The position numbers were made by a program, and so were the translations under genes. Of a stretch of 64,000 nucleotides of DNA, positions 9,148 through 18,898 are shown piece by piece (position 1 is the first letter of the stretch; each line of letters begins with the position of its first letter). The stretch is from Leptotrichia sp. oral taxon 221. Its GTDB lineage: Bacteria > Fusobacteriota > Fusobacteriia > Fusobacteriales > Leptotrichiaceae. The stretch lies in NCBI RefSeq assembly GCF_018128245.1, contig NZ_CP072378.1, forward strand, positions 1,612,001-1,676,000, written 5' to 3'. The notes under the pieces are model-generated. The model was not told the origin of the DNA, made no database searches, and saw only the letters and a list, made by a program, of their open reading frames with translations.

Positions 9148-11289
9148 CTATTCATTACCTGATTCGTCACTTATCTCACAATAATTATTGTAAATATTAT
9201 TTTTATCTCTAGCCAACGGCTCTCCTGTATCTTGATCAGTAACTATATCAAAAGTTTGACTGTCTGCTCGTTTCAAGACTTTATTTGTACAATACACATT
9301 GTTTCTATCTTTTGCATAATACTCATTTAATGCTACGAAAGTATTTCTGTTTGCCTTGTTAACTTTTAACAATTCTTCTGTATTTGAAAAATCATAATAA
9401 TAAATATTGTTTTTATCTTTTCCATAGTATTCATTATACATTGCAAATGACGGTGCATCCACATTATTGAAAACTTTTATCTTGTATTTTGTATCATTGT
9501 TTCCTTCATATTGTAAAGAAAATAAATATACATTGTCATCATCTTTTATAAAATTCCCTTGTGGTGTACTTTTTACAATTTTGAATCCTTCTGGATGTAC
9601 AGATTCAATTTTTTCACCATAATAATACACATCGTTTGCATCTTTTGAATATCCTTCAGTCAAAACAGCAAATGTTCCTGTATCTGCCAATGGAATTTTC
9701 ATAAATTTATCTTTTCTTGACAAATCATAATAATATACGTTGTTTTTATCTTTAAAGTACCAATCATCTAGTACTTCAAATGAATCAGGATCTATCGTAG
9801 GAATTGCTTCCAATTTTTGCCAAGTTGTATCAATTGGATCATTTATTGTAAATAAATATACACTATTTTTATCTCGTAAGAAATACATTGAATAATTTTC
9901 TAATAAAATATCAAATTTTTTCGAACTAATTCCTTTCAATTTACTATTTTTAAAATAAACATCTTTTTTATCTTTTGAAAAATAATTATCAAATATTTTA
10001 AATGATTTCGCATCTGCACCTTTCATTTTAGAAATTTTTGTCGATGCATCGTAATAATAAACATCTCCTTTGTCCCTCGTATACATGTAATAATCGGGAT
10101 CAATTATACTGAAGTTTTTAGGATCTGCACCTTTTACTTCTTCAATCGTTCTATCTGGATTCAAAACATTTACAACATAAACTCTTTTTTTATCCTTCAC
10201 ATATGGACTTCTAAAATCTGGATCGTCGTTTCCTTTTACTGTTTCAAATGTCGCTGCGTCCACTTTATTTAATTTTAAACCAATATAATAAATTTTATTA
10301 TTACTTTTTAATATATACGAATTTTTTACCTCAAAATTTTGAGGATTATATCTATCTATTACATTTAAATTATAAAAGATATTGTTATTATCTCTCGCAT
10401 AAATTGTGTCTGGTATTAACTCAAATGTTTGCGGATTCGCTTTACTTACTACTTTATTTTTTTGATAAACATTATTTTTATCTTTTGAGTACTCATAATC
10501 AAGTACTTCAAATGTTTTAGAATCTGCATTTGGAATTTTCACTCCATTATAGTAGACACCATTTTTATCTTTACTGTAAAAAGGATAATCATTAATTGCC
10601 TCAAATGTTAACAAATCCGCACCTTTTATAGCTTTATTACCATAATAAACATTTTTACCATCTGTAGCATAAGAATCACTCAATGCATTAAATGCCTTTG
10701 GATTTGCATCTTGTATAGGTTCCGACAAATAGTAAACATTATTTATATCTTTTGAGTATCCTTTATTTAAAATTTTAAATGTTGTCGGATTAGAATTTTC
10801 CAACACTATTCCTTCATAATAAACTTTTTTATTATCTTTTGAATATCCATTTTTCAATACTTCAAATGATGCTAGATTTACTCCTTGTAATTCTCTTATT
10901 TCCAAATCAGTGAAAGCATACATTTTTTCGTTGCTTTGAACATATACAACTCCATCATCCTCGTCATTATAGATTTTAAGGTCTGCCGCACTCAAATCAG
11001 GAAAAACTTCATCTTTATAATATACATTATTTTTATCCTTCGATAATTGATTCGCTAAAACTTCAAATGTTGGCAAATCAACTCTTTTCATTTCCAAGTT
11101 CATAAAAAATATTTTATTATCGTCTGTTACATAATTATTTCCTAAAACTTTGAAATTATTTACATCTAAATTTTTTACTACAAGATTATTATTATAATAA
11201 ACTTTTCCATCCCTTGCTTTATATTCAGAAAAACCTATATTCCCAAATAAAACCATCATTCCTATTAATTTAAATATCTTTTTTTGCAT
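9148..11289 (-). CDS. Large exported DKNYY-repeat protein
   Basis: 713 residues from the ATG at 11289, chosen because GAGGAG lies ten bases upstream; an earlier GTG would place that site inside the gene. A short signal peptide (KLIGMMVLFGNIGFS) is followed by about 19 units of roughly 35-40 residues. Each unit ends in a variant of Y-S-K-D-K-N-N-V-Y-Y. There is no enzyme motif. Family function is unknown; repeat architecture and export suggest a surface or periplasmic binding or structural role. It reads away from the PckA side and lies upstream, on the same strand, of the lysozyme-like lipoprotein gene (72 bp between). Confidence 0.85.
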   Translation of the reverse strand: MQKKIFKLIGMMVLFGNIGFSEYKARDGKVYYNNNLVVKNLDVNNFKVLGNNYVTDDNKIFFMNLEMKRVDLPTFEVLANQLSKDKNNVYYKDEVFPDLSAADLKIYNDEDDGVVYVQSNEKMYAFTDLEIRELQGVNLASFEVLKNGYSKDNKKVYYEGIVLENSNPTTFKILNKGYSKDINNVYYLSEPIQDANPKAFNALSDSYATDGKNVYYGNKAIKGADLLTFEAINDYPFYSKDKNGVYYNGVKIPNADSKTFEVLDYEYSKDKNNVYQKNKVVSKANPQTFELIPDTIYARDNNNIFYNLNVIDRYNPQNFEVKNSYILKSNNKIYYIGLKLNKVDAATFETVKGNDDPDFRSPYVKDKKRVYVVNVLNPDRTIEEVKGADPKNFSIIDPDYYMYTRDKGDVYYYDASTKISKMKGADAKSFKIFDNYFSKDKKDVYFKNSKLKGISSKKFDILLENYSMYFLRDKNSVYLFTINDPIDTTWQKLEAIPTIDPDSFEVLDDWYFKDKNNVYYYDLSRKDKFMKIPLADTGTFAVLTEGYSKDANDVYYYGEKIESVHPEGFKIVKSTPQGNFIKDDDNVYLFSLQYEGNNDTKYKIKVFNNVDAPSFAMYNEYYGKDKNNIYYYDFSNTEELLKVNKANRNTFVALNEYYAKDRNNVYCTNKVLKRADSQTFDIVTDQDTGEPLARDKNNIYNNYCEISDESGNE

Positions 11290-11465
11290 ACTACTGTACT
11301 CCTCTAGTTCCACACTCCAAACCTTTTAATTTTTTTATTCATTTCATTTTAAGGCTTTATTTCAACTATATTCTATTATATCACATTATTTATTTTTTAT
11401 CGACATTGAAGGAATAAAATAATTGAAGATTGTATTTTCACTCTAAGATTTTTTATTACTAATAA

Positions 11466-11508
11466 AATGAAAAACTGCACTTGTGTTTCTTAGAATGTGC
11501 AGCTTTTC
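11466..11508 (-). terminator. Terminator of the small YVKRE peptide gene
   Basis: Stem AAAAGCTGCAC / GTGCAGTTTTT on the minus strand, ending in a T-rich tail, immediately after the 74-residue gene. Confidence 0.78.
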
Positions 11509-11520
11509 ACTTTAATTAAT

Positions 11521-11745
11521 TTATCTTTTCTTTATAAACCATTTTTTTGCTGGTTCTCTTTTTACATAAACCACTTTGTTTTTAGAATTTTTTCTTTTTA
11601 TTTGATTTACTCTTCTTGTAATTCTTCTAGAATTTTCTCTCTTCACATAAACTTTTCTTGCTGGTTCTCTTTTTACATAAACTGTTCTAGAAAATCCCAA
11701 AATTGAAAATCCTAAAATTCCTAACAACACTACCAATTTTTTCAT
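11521..11745 (-). CDS. Small basic exported protein with YVKRE repeats
   Basis: 74 residues. Residues 1-19 form a signal peptide (KKLVVLLGILGFSILGFS). The mature part is strongly cationic and carries three copies of V-Y-V-K-R-E-P/N-A/S-R/K (near 22-30, 32-40 and 59-67) with an RRITRRVNQIKRK stretch between. It has a good AGGAGG site and its own terminator, so it is very likely a real gene. I do not recognise the family. A peptidoglycan-, LPS- or nucleic-acid-binding envelope peptide is possible from charge alone. Confidence 0.72.
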   Translation of the reverse strand: MKKLVVLLGILGFSILGFSRTVYVKREPARKVYVKRENSRRITRRVNQIKRKNSKNKVVYVKREPAKKWFIKKR

Positions 11746-11860
11746 AAACTTTTCCTCCTAATATTACTATTTAATATTACACAAACTCCTAGTATAATAC
11801 TTTCTATTGAATTATACCACATTTTTTTGAACGAAACAATAGTAATAAAATTGATTGTTA

Positions 11861-13465
11861 TTATTCGATTATTCTAGGCCCTGCATTTACTATATCTTCT
11901 GAGATATTTGGATATTTACTCGCAAAATTGTCATTGAACATTTTTACTAATTTTTCAGCGTATGTGTCATATGATTCCTTGTTATTCCAAGTATTTGAAG
12001 GATTTAACATTTCTGCTGGAACATCTGGACAACCTTGCGGAACATCTACATTGAAAAATTTATTGTGAACAAATTCTTGATTTTCGATTTCTCCATTTAA
12101 AGCTGCATTTATCATAGCACGAGTATATTTCAATTTTATTCTTTCTCCAATTCCGTATGGTCCACCTGTCCATCCAGTATTTACCAAATAAACTCTTGTG
12201 TGATATTTTTCAATTTTTTCTCCTAGCATTTTTGCGTAAACTGAAGGTCGTTTTGGCATAAATGGCTCACCGAAACAAGTTGAGAATGTTGGTTGTGGTT
12301 CAGTGACTCCTCTTTCAGTTCCAGCTAATTTTGAAGTAAATCCTGTTATAAAATGATACATTGCTGCTTCTTTAGATAATCTTGAAATTGGTGGCAATAC
12401 TCCAAACGCATCTGCTGTTAAGAAAATTATTACATTTGGAATGTGTCCAACTCCTGTTACTTGAGCATTTTCAATATAATCTATCGGATATCCAACTCTC
12501 GTATTTTCAGTCAAACTTCCATCAAAAAAGTCTAATTTTCTAGTTCCAGAATCCATCACAACATTTTCAACCAAACTTCCAAATCTTATCGCATTATAAA
12601 TTTCAGGTTCATTATTTTTATCTAAATTTATACATTTTGCATAACATCCACCTTCAAAATTGAAAACCCCATGATCTGACCAACCGTGTTCATCATCTCC
12701 AATCAAAAGTCTTCTCGGATCAGCTGACAATGTTGTTTTCCCAGTTCCTGACAATCCAAAAAATACTGCTGTTTCTCCAGTTTCGGCATCCATATTTGCA
12801 GAACAGTGCATTGGTAATACATCTCTTTCTGGCATCAAATAATTCATTATGCAGAACACACTCTTTTTGATTTCTCCTGAATATTGAGTTCCACAAATTA
12901 CTACTTTTTTAGCTTCATAGTCAATAATAATTGCTGCTTCAGAATTTACTCCATCAGTTTCAGGATTACACTTGAATCCAGGTGCTGCAATTATTGTATA
13001 ATCTTCTTTCGCATAATTTACCAATTCTTCTTTTGTCGGTCTTATTAACAATTGTTGAATGAATAAATTTTGACTTGCTAATTCATTTACAATTCTAAAT
13101 TTTAATCTGCAAGTTGGATCAGCCCCAGCAAAACCATCAAAAACAAAAATTTCTCTATTTTGTAAATAAGCAATAACTTTTGAATAAATAAAATCAAATT
13201 TTTCTTTGCTAATTGGCTTATTCACTTTTCCCCACGCAATCGAATCGTGAATAGCTTCTGTATCAACAATAAATTTATCCTCAGGTGAACGCCCCGTATA
13301 TTTTCCTGTTGTCACTACCAATGCCCCTGTTGATGATAATGTCCCTTCTCCTCTTTCAATTGCTTTTTCAACCAAAATCGCAGGTGATAAATTACGATAA
13401 ACTCTCGTCGGATTAATTATCCCCAATTTTTTTAAACCATAAGTTCTTTTTTTTACACTTTTCAT
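11861..13465 (-). CDS. pckA: Phosphoenolpyruvate carboxykinase (ATP)
   Basis: 534 residues from the ATG at 13465, which has GGAGGT eight bases upstream; earlier in-frame starts lack this. It interconverts oxaloacetate plus ATP with PEP plus CO2 plus ADP. The kinase-1a P-loop is GLSGTGKTTLSADP, followed by the metal-site DDEHGW. RLKFRIVNE and MPMHCSAN-like segments (LPMHCSANMDAETGE) also fit the family. In fermenting anaerobes it often runs in the CO2-fixing direction towards succinate or aspartate; that direction is inferred. It is a single gene between the small peptide gene and the SDR gene. Confidence 0.97.
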   Translation of the reverse strand: MKSVKKRTYGLKKLGIINPTRVYRNLSPAILVEKAIERGEGTLSSTGALVVTTGKYTGRSPEDKFIVDTEAIHDSIAWGKVNKPISKEKFDFIYSKVIAYLQNREIFVFDGFAGADPTCRLKFRIVNELASQNLFIQQLLIRPTKEELVNYAKEDYTIIAAPGFKCNPETDGVNSEAAIIIDYEAKKVVICGTQYSGEIKKSVFCIMNYLMPERDVLPMHCSANMDAETGETAVFFGLSGTGKTTLSADPRRLLIGDDEHGWSDHGVFNFEGGCYAKCINLDKNNEPEIYNAIRFGSLVENVVMDSGTRKLDFFDGSLTENTRVGYPIDYIENAQVTGVGHIPNVIIFLTADAFGVLPPISRLSKEAAMYHFITGFTSKLAGTERGVTEPQPTFSTCFGEPFMPKRPSVYAKMLGEKIEKYHTRVYLVNTGWTGGPYGIGERIKLKYTRAMINAALNGEIENQEFVHNKFFNVDVPQGCPDVPAEMLNPSNTWNNKESYDTYAEKLVKMFNDNFASKYPNISEDIVNAGPRIIE

Positions 13466-13650
13466 ATTTTTTACCTCCATGTGTTTCTTTTCTAAATCAT
13501 ATCTTAATTGCAAAAAGAAACAAAAAACAACGATAACGCTTATATTTTAACAATTCTTTCATATAATTATTCTTAAAATAATTTTCTTCTTACTTCCAAC
13601 CTCCTTACTCTTATATTACCATGATATTTCAAAAAAACAAGTTCTCTACA

Positions 13651-14409
13651 TTATTTTTTATGAACCATAAATCCTGTCGCTTGTTGTGTAGCCATTATTG
13701 TTACATCTGTAATTTGAACGTGCTTTGGCTGATTTGCAACGTATAACGCAATGTCTGCGATATCTTCTGGCTTTAATGCTTCAATTCCCAAATAAATTCC
13801 TTTCGCTCTCTTTCTATCCCCATGAAATCTGACTTCACTAAAATCTGTCTCAACAATTCCTGGCTGTAATGTGCTAACCTTAATATTTTTATCAATTGTG
13901 TCAATTCTAATTCCATCGCTTAAAAATCTTACTGCTGCTTTTGTCGCACAATAAACCGCTGCACCTGCATAAGCGTAAATTCCAGCAGTTGAACCCATAT
14001 TAATTATGTGCCCTGTATTATTTTCCACCATATTTGGTATAATTTCACGACTTACATACAAAAGACCTTTCACATTAGTGTCTATCATTATTTCCATATC
14101 CGTAATGCTATAATCTTGAAATTTATCAAGTCCCAAAGCCAATCCCGCATTATTTACCAAAATATCAATTCTCGAAACTTTTTCCAATATTTTTTTCACA
14201 GTTTTTGCAACTTTTTCATATTTCGTTACATCCAACTCAAAAATATGTACATTTACTCCGTATTTTCTCTCAATATCAGCTTTAATTTCCTGTAATTTCT
14301 CAATTCTTCTTGCACATAAAATCAAATCATCACCATTTTTTCCAAATGTATATGCAATCGCCTTTCCAATTCCACTTGACGCTCCAGTTATAAATACATT
14401 TCTTGACAT
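13651..14409 (-). CDS. Short-chain dehydrogenase/reductase (YdfG-like)
   Basis: 252 residues with the classical SDR set: GASSGIG at 9-15 for the dinucleotide, NNAG at 86-89, Ser140, and YCATK with Tyr153 and Lys157. The sequence resembles the NADP-dependent 3-hydroxy acid/serine dehydrogenase branch (YdfG), but SDR substrates cannot be set from motifs. The arginines after the first strand (CARR) favour NADP. The RBS is AAGGAGG. It is a single gene. Confidence 0.9.
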   Translation of the reverse strand: MSRNVFITGASSGIGKAIAYTFGKNGDDLILCARRIEKLQEIKADIERKYGVNVHIFELDVTKYEKVAKTVKKILEKVSRIDILVNNAGLALGLDKFQDYSITDMEIMIDTNVKGLLYVSREIIPNMVENNTGHIINMGSTAGIYAYAGAAVYCATKAAVRFLSDGIRIDTIDKNIKVSTLQPGIVETDFSEVRFHGDRKRAKGIYLGIEALKPEDIADIALYVANQPKHVQITDVTIMATQQATGFMVHKK

Positions 14410-14605
14410 TTTGTTTCCTCCTTTTAAATTTTTCCTTCTTATTTTGTAACAATCTTTTATAATTTTAAATATTATTTTTTAAACCCTCTATAAATTTTAA
14501 TTTTTCGTTTTATTTTAAAAAAATTTCTCTATTACAAGTATAACACAAAAACTATTTTTATGGTAAAATGTTTATTATCAAAAATTTGAAAGGAGAATTT
14601 TTTAC

Positions 14606-15064
14606 ATGGAAAGCTGGTTATTTTTAGCCTTAATTTTATTCGTTGGATTTATCACAAAAAATCAATCAATTGTAATTGCTACAATATTCGTTATGATTTT
14701 AAAATTTTTACCTCATACCGACAAATTAATGGCACAATTTCGTACGAAAGGGATAAATTGGGGAGTTTTAGTTATTACAATCGCTATTTTAATTCCTATC
14801 GCTACAAGTGAAATTGGCTTCAAGCACTTGATAAATGCCTTCCATTCACCAATTGGATGGGTCGCAATCGTTAGTGGAATCACTGTTTCTTTGCTTTCGG
14901 CAAGAGGTGTCAACTTACTTCACGGACAACCAGAAATTACAGTTGCTTTGGTTATTGGAACTATAATGGGAGTTGTTTTCTTTAAAGGAGTTGCTGCAGG
15001 GCCTGTTATTGCTAGTGGTATTACTTATTGTATTTTGCAGATAATAAAAATGTTCCATTCATAA
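14606..15064 (+). CDS. DUF441 (YeaL/UPF0756) integral membrane protein
   Basis: 152 residues with four or more hydrophobic segments and the family hallmarks GINWGVLVITIAILIPIATS, GWVAIVSGITVSLLSARGV and LVIGTIMGVVFFKGVAAGP. Function is unknown across the family. AAGGAG precedes the ATG, and a TGgTAAAAT extended -10 lies about 37 bp upstream. The last codons form the left arm of the terminator hairpin. Confidence 0.9.
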   Translation: MESWLFLALILFVGFITKNQSIVIATIFVMILKFLPHTDKLMAQFRTKGINWGVLVITIAILIPIATSEIGFKHLINAFHSPIGWVAIVSGITVSLLSARGVNLLHGQPEITVALVIGTIMGVVFFKGVAAGPVIASGITYCILQIIKMFHS

Positions 15065-15083
15065 TGAGTGGAACATTTCTTTT
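15048..15083 (+). terminator. Terminator overlapping the end of the DUF441 gene
   Basis: AAATGTTCCA and TGGAACATTT form the stem, followed by a T run. The left arm is coding and the stop codon lies in the loop. Confidence 0.85.
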
Positions 15084-15119
15084 TTTCTAATATTTGAAAT
15101 TATTTGTTAAATCGGTCTT

Positions 15120-15749
15120 CTAGATTCCGATAGGAATTTTATTGTAAAAATCAGTTCCTTCTAAAGGTCGATTTCCATCATATAAAAATTCTATATTTTT
15201 CATTCTTTTCGTTTCATCTTCGCTCAATCTTCTTAAAATTGGTTGCATTTCATCGTGTCCATCAATTTTTATTAAAACATTATCAGCTTCAACGATAGAA
15301 TAAGTTTGCTTCATTTTTGGATTATACAGTTTTGTACCTTTTTTTTCTAATTTTATTGGCTTAAACATTACAATATCTGAATTTCCCCAAGTTACATCTG
15401 TTGAATCGAAAGTATTGTATGTTTCACCTTTTTCCTTCATTGCATCGATTTTCTTTTGCCACGATTCCATATCCAGTTCTCCCCACTGAATATAATAATC
15501 ATTTTTTTCCTTGTATATTTTAACTAAACTATTTCCGCTTACATAACTTCCTACAATTTTCTCATTCATTTTTTTATCTTTTCCGTCATCTTTTTTTTGA
15601 TTTTCAGCAGCTTTTTTTGCAGCTTCCTCAATTACTTTATCAGCACCTTTTGCCACCTTTTTCCCATTATCTTTTTTTGATTTTCCACAAGAAATAACCA
15701 AAATCAAAATTATTCCCAAAGCTATAATTTTTTTGTAATTTTTTTTCAT
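15120..15749 (-). CDS. Lipoprotein of unknown function
   Basis: 209 residues from the ATG at 15749, which follows AAAGGTAG; a TTG 18 bases upstream is possible. A signal peptide ends at LVISC, giving a lipobox cysteine near residue 20. Residues about 21-65 are a Lys/Asp/Asn/Glu-rich linker. The folded part (about 68-209) has no motif I recognise. It starts 25 bp after the EamA transporter stop codon, so the two are probably co-transcribed. Confidence 0.78.
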   Translation of the reverse strand: MKKNYKKIIALGIILILVISCGKSKKDNGKKVAKGADKVIEEAAKKAAENQKKDDGKDKKMNEKIVGSYVSGNSLVKIYKEKNDYYIQWGELDMESWQKKIDAMKEKGETYNTFDSTDVTWGNSDIVMFKPIKLEKKGTKLYNPKMKQTYSIVEADNVLIKIDGHDEMQPILRRLSEDETKRMKNIEFLYDGNRPLEGTDFYNKIPIGI

Positions 15750-15774
15750 TTTTCTACCTTTCCACAATTAATTT

Positions 15775-16659
15775 TTAATCTTCCATTTTCGCCAATCCCA
15801 ATTTTGTCTCTGAAATCAATACCGCAAACAATATTAATCCTGCACCAAAAATCACTTTTAAAGTCAACACTTCATGCAACAACAAAAATGCAAATAACGG
15901 TGCAAACAATGATTCTGTTGACATTAAAATCGAAGCTCTTGTCGATGTTGTCGCCTTTTGACAAAAAGTTTGTAGCAATGTTGGAATTGCTGTCGAAAAT
16001 AATACTAGATATATTACCGATACTAATGTCATCCCGCTTAACGGAGTAAACGCTCTTACACCAGTCGTTACAAATTGAGTTATTAAAAACAATATTCCAG
16101 CAACTAACATTTGAATAAATATTAATTTCATCGGCTCTATTTTTCTAGAAAAATACCCAGTCGTAGCAATTTGTCCCGCAAAAAAGAATGCACTTATTAT
16201 TGTCAAAATATCCCCTCTATTTATATCCGTCAAATTCATATTTGCATCAAAGCTAATAACTCCAACTCCTGCCAGACAAACAATTGAAGCAACAAACGAA
16301 AATATATCAGGTTTCTTTTTATGCAATATCCAAAAAATATACGGAACAATTACGACATTTATTGCTGTAAAAAATGCATTTTTACTAGCTGTTGTCATTG
16401 TCAATCCATAAGTCTGTGTCAAATATCCCATAAATTGAAAAAATCCTATCACAATCCCAGCCTTTATATCCCTTTTCACAATCTTACTAACTTTCTTTCT
16501 AAAAATCAAATACAAAGCCACAAATCCCAGCAAAAATCTTATCGAAGACAAATAAAACGGATCTATCCCTTCATTTAATCCAATTTTCACAAATACAAAT
16601 CCCAATCCCCACAATATTCCAACTAAAAGTAAACCAAAGTCTGCTAAATATCTTTTCAT
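15775..16659 (-). CDS. DMT/EamA-family transporter
   Basis: 294 residues with about ten hydrophobic helices in two homologous halves, starting GLLLVGILWGLGFVFVKIGL. The second-half signature region is TSTRASILMSTESLFAPLFA. The drug/metabolite transporter family exports or imports metabolites such as amino acids or nucleosides; the substrate cannot be predicted. Upstream partner of the lipoprotein gene. Confidence 0.88.
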   Translation of the reverse strand: MKRYLADFGLLLVGILWGLGFVFVKIGLNEGIDPFYLSSIRFLLGFVALYLIFRKKVSKIVKRDIKAGIVIGFFQFMGYLTQTYGLTMTTASKNAFFTAINVVIVPYIFWILHKKKPDIFSFVASIVCLAGVGVISFDANMNLTDINRGDILTIISAFFFAGQIATTGYFSRKIEPMKLIFIQMLVAGILFLITQFVTTGVRAFTPLSGMTLVSVIYLVLFSTAIPTLLQTFCQKATTSTRASILMSTESLFAPLFAFLLLHEVLTLKVIFGAGLILFAVLISETKLGLAKMED

Positions 16660-16746
16660 AAAGATTTTTCCTTTCTATCCTCAAATTTTTGTAGCAAAAG
16701 CAGAATTTAAGAGTGGTGTTCGAACTCTCAAAAACTTTTAAAATTA

Positions 16747-18786
16747 TTAATTAAAGAATTTATGATAAATATCCAATTTCAAAAACTCATTCCCGATATC
16801 TCCATTATTATTCTTCAAATATTCTATCACAAAATCTCTCACAATCTTTATTTCACGTACATTTTTCACAATATCTGTAAACAGCATATCCGAAATCCCA
16901 CTCTGCCTAGTTCCTAAAATCTCTCCTGAATTTCTTAATTTCAAATCCTCTTCAGCTATTTTAAATCCATCCGTTGTACTTTCCATTGCCTCCAAACGCT
17001 TTATCGAAATCTTATTCGTAGTTTCCGATTCCAAAAAACAATATGATTGATGACTTCCACGACCAACTCTTCCTCGCAACTGATGAAGCGACGAAAGACC
17101 AAATCTTTGTGCATCACGAATTACCATAATTGAAGCATTTGGAACATTCACCCCAACTTCAATTACTGTTGTCGAAACTAAAATATCAATTTCTCCCTTT
17201 TTGAAAAGCCTCATTACCTCTTCTTTTTCCTGATACTTCTGCCTTCCATGAATCAACCCAATTTTCCAATTTGAAAAAATCGCACTATATTCCTCAAAAG
17301 TTTCCTGCGCCGATTTTATATTTCCCAACGTTTCACTTTCCTCAATCAAAGGCGAAACAACATACGCCTGTCGCCCTTTCCTCAATTTTTTCTCAATAAA
17401 TTCGTACATTTTACGTTTTTCTTCCTCTGATTTTATCCATTTAGTAACAATCGGACTTCTCCCCTTCGGCAGTTCATCAATAATCGAAACATCCAAATCT
17501 CCATAAATCGTCAACGCTAAAGAACGTGGAATTGGTGTGGCACTCATTACAATCAAATTTTCCAAATTTCCCTTTTCCCTTAATAATTTTCTCTGAGTCA
17601 CTCCAAAACGATGCTGCTCATCAATTACAATCAATCCCAAATTCTTAAAAATCACATTATCCTCTATCAGCGAATGAGTCCCAATCACAATATCAACCAC
17701 GCCATTCTCTATTTCAAGCAACATTTTTTCCTTTTTCTTCCCTTTCAAACTCCCAGTTAACAACTCAACTCTGACATCTAAATTATTAAATTGATCCACA
17801 ATTCCCAAATAATGCTGCGTTGCCAAAATTTCTGTTGGTGCCATAATCACACCTTGATATCCATTTTCAACAATATACAAAAGAATAATGAACGAAACTA
17901 TTGTTTTCCCTGATCCAACATCTCCTTGAATTAGTCTATTCACAATTTTTCCATTTTTCAATTCTTTATAAATCTCAGTAATTACCCGCTTCTGAGCCCT
18001 TGTCAATTCATAATTCAAACTATCAATAAATTCTCGAACCAGCCCTTTTTTATCTTCCAACTTATAAACATTGCTATTCGCCTGATCAATCTTAAATCTA
18101 TTCTGCAAAATCCCAGCTTCCAAAAGCAAAATTTCCTCCAGCATAAATCGCCTTTTCGCCCTTTCCATAACCTCTTCATTCTTCGGAAAATGAATATCCA
18201 TAATCGCCCTAATCCTACTCGGCAAATTCTCTTGTTCCATCAATTCTTTTGGAATATTTTCCTCCAATAAATATGCATACTCAAACAATGCCTTTTCCAC
18301 AATTTTTCTAATAGTCGGTTGTTTCAATGAAGCTGTCGATGGATAAATCGGCAACATTGCCTCGGCTATTTGCTCATCCCTTTTAAATTCAGGATTTATC
18401 ATCTGAAATTTCATTGTCTTTCTAACTTTCCCATAAACCGAAACTTCATCCCCCACATGAACATAATTTTTCACAAATTTATTATTAAACCAAACAAGCT
18501 CAATCATTCCAGTTTCATCTGCTAAAATTGCCTTAAACATCGGTCTTCTAGCAGCAAACTGACTAGAAATATTTACAATCGTACCAGTTAAAATAACAAA
18601 CTCATCTGCCAAAATTTTATCTATTTTCTTACTATTTCCTCTATTTTCATATGCTCTTGGAAAAAAATACAACAAATCATACAAAGTATGAACTCCTAAT
18701 TTATTAAATTTTCCAAGTTGTACTTTTCCCAATCCCTGTATTTTCACATCTTTCAGATCACTATACAACAAATTATAATTTACCAT
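16747..18786 (-). CDS. recG: ATP-dependent DNA helicase RecG
   Basis: 679 residues from the ATG at 18786, the usual RecG length; earlier in-frame ATGs at 18820 and 18832 are possible and the ribosome site is poor for all three. RecG remodels stalled forks and Holliday junctions. The N-terminal wedge/OB domain is followed by the superfamily 2 helicase motifs QGDVGSGKT (Walker A), DEQHRFG (Walker B), SATPIPRS (motif III), STTVIEVGVNVPNA (motif V) and QLRGRVGR (motif VI). It lies 112 bp downstream of the CLC gene on the same strand. Confidence 0.96.
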   Translation of the reverse strand: MVNYNLLYSDLKDVKIQGLGKVQLGKFNKLGVHTLYDLLYFFPRAYENRGNSKKIDKILADEFVILTGTIVNISSQFAARRPMFKAILADETGMIELVWFNNKFVKNYVHVGDEVSVYGKVRKTMKFQMINPEFKRDEQIAEAMLPIYPSTASLKQPTIRKIVEKALFEYAYLLEENIPKELMEQENLPSRIRAIMDIHFPKNEEVMERAKRRFMLEEILLLEAGILQNRFKIDQANSNVYKLEDKKGLVREFIDSLNYELTRAQKRVITEIYKELKNGKIVNRLIQGDVGSGKTIVSFIILLYIVENGYQGVIMAPTEILATQHYLGIVDQFNNLDVRVELLTGSLKGKKKEKMLLEIENGVVDIVIGTHSLIEDNVIFKNLGLIVIDEQHRFGVTQRKLLREKGNLENLIVMSATPIPRSLALTIYGDLDVSIIDELPKGRSPIVTKWIKSEEEKRKMYEFIEKKLRKGRQAYVVSPLIEESETLGNIKSAQETFEEYSAIFSNWKIGLIHGRQKYQEKEEVMRLFKKGEIDILVSTTVIEVGVNVPNASIMVIRDAQRFGLSSLHQLRGRVGRGSHQSYCFLESETTNKISIKRLEAMESTTDGFKIAEEDLKLRNSGEILGTRQSGISDMLFTDIVKNVREIKIVRDFVIEYLKNNNGDIGNEFLKLDIYHKFFN

Positions 18787-18898
18787 TTTCCAAAAAACTC
18801 CCGTTCTTATTCTACTCATATAGTGTAACATATTCCAACCATTTTTCAAAAGAAAAAGTTGCAAAATCAATCATTTGCAACTTCTAATTTTTCCAATT

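Noticed and set aside
11861-13513. Longer pckA start (TTG at 13513 or an earlier ATG)
   Set aside because: The GGAGGT site lies between those starts and the ATG at 13465, and the shorter protein matches the family length.
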